From Gammaproteobacteria bacterium (GTDB lineage: Bacteria; Pseudomonadota; Gammaproteobacteria; Arenicellales; Arenicellaceae): a DNA stretch of 63,404 nucleotides. Below, one piece after another: positions 63,174-63,404 of the stretch (position 1 is the stretch's first letter; the number at the start of each line of letters is the position of its first letter). The stretch lies in contig JAKVBA010000013.1 of assembly GCA_022447525.1 (NCBI GenBank), positions 1 through 63,404 of the forward strand, read 5' to 3'. The notes under the pieces are model-generated. The model had not been told where the DNA came from. It saw nothing but the letters and a program-made list of their open reading frames with translations, and searched no databases. The translations under genes and the position numbers were made by a program.

Positions 63174-63404
63174 TTAGACCAGATCTTTATAGTCCTCTAC
63201 GCTAAATTCCATACTAAAGCCGAGTTCAATCCCATTTTTTTCGCAGACATCAATGTAATGAAGCAGACGTTCCTCGATGCTCTGAGCGATCTGAAAAATT
63301 CTGAAGAACAACTCTGTATCAGGGTCGTGCTTATGACTTTCGAGAATATCAATAAGGTCAGCATGCATCAAAAACAGTGTATCCCCCTGCATCACGGACC
63401 CGAG
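63174..63404 (-). CDS. Uncharacterised protein, possibly cut by window edge
   Basis: About 72 residues from the internal ATG at 63392, but the frame stays open to position 63404, so the real start may lie outside. The sequence is acidic and helical (MHADLIDILESHKHDPDTEL, GFSMEFSVEDYKDLV). I do not recognise the family. It is separated from parA by about 180 non-coding bases. Confidence 0.5.
   Translation of the reverse strand, partial: LGSVMQGDTLFLMHADLIDILESHKHDPDTELFFRIFQIAQSIEERLLHYIDVCEKNGIELGFSMEFSVEDYKDLV

Overview
The window looks like ordinary chromosome from a free-living, probably marine, gammaproteobacterium with an AT-leaning genome and LPS in its outer membrane. The evidence is gene order. 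hisG-murA-ibaG, kdsD-kdsC-lptC-lptA-lptB-rpoN-hpf-ptsN-rapZ-npr and yicC/rph/rdgB follow the usual gamma/beta-proteobacterial arrangements, and waaA and galE point the same way. I see no phage, IS element, CRISPR array, rRNA or tRNA. The exact order or genus cannot be read from the sequence; an Arenicella/Marinicella-like lineage would be only a guess.

Layout. 1-5238 (minus strand): hisG (cut by the window edge), murA, grxD, ibaG, a YadGH-type ABC-2 exporter and a lone mlaC with its own terminator, which is an mla locus without mlaFED. 5572-16060 (plus): a yrbG-type antiporter, KDO synthesis (kdsD, kdsC), LPS transport (lptC, lptA, lptB), sigma-54, HPF and the nitrogen-PTS branch (ptsN, rapZ, npr) followed directly by enzyme I. 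16071-19053: a Lrp/AsnC regulator next to a PrnB/IDO-like haem protein and a kynureninase-like PLP enzyme, probably a tryptophan-degradation unit. 19107-23084 (minus): a four-gene operon of a DUF3348-like protein, a MotA/ExbB-like protein with a very long coiled-coil tail, a MotB/OmpA-like protein and a DUF2894-like protein. This is a proton-channel motor of unknown job and the best candidate here for an undescribed system.

23341-31128: yicC, then a cytosolic Ser/Thr kinase and PP2C phosphatase pair, rph, rdgB, gpmI, a Nudix hydrolase, and a mini signalling unit made of a stand-alone CheA-like ATPase domain, a CheY-like receiver and a CheX-like phosphatase. 31193-38299 (minus): waaA, hemF, tsaC, two DUF547 exported proteins, and a flavoprotein disulfide reductase with a TVP38 membrane partner. 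38421-42991 (plus): an Sfp-type PPTase, trpB-trpA, a BON/OmpA-type envelope protein and a 46-residue membrane ORF.

43671 to the end is more accessory: galE, a GT-C glycosyltransferase, a Tat-exported phosphoesterase, an SRPBCC-SDR fusion, a LON-domain protein, flavin enzymes, an SDR with an export signal, TfoX-N, a YghU-type GST, a LuxR-hydrolase fusion with an altered nucleophile elbow and a perfect 16-bp inverted repeat inside its coding sequence, an orphan ExbD, a JmjC-like protein, an acyl-CoA ligase, a lipoprotein and an orphan ParA. Most CDS starts were chosen by ribosome-binding site and family length. Several appear to be TTG or GTG.
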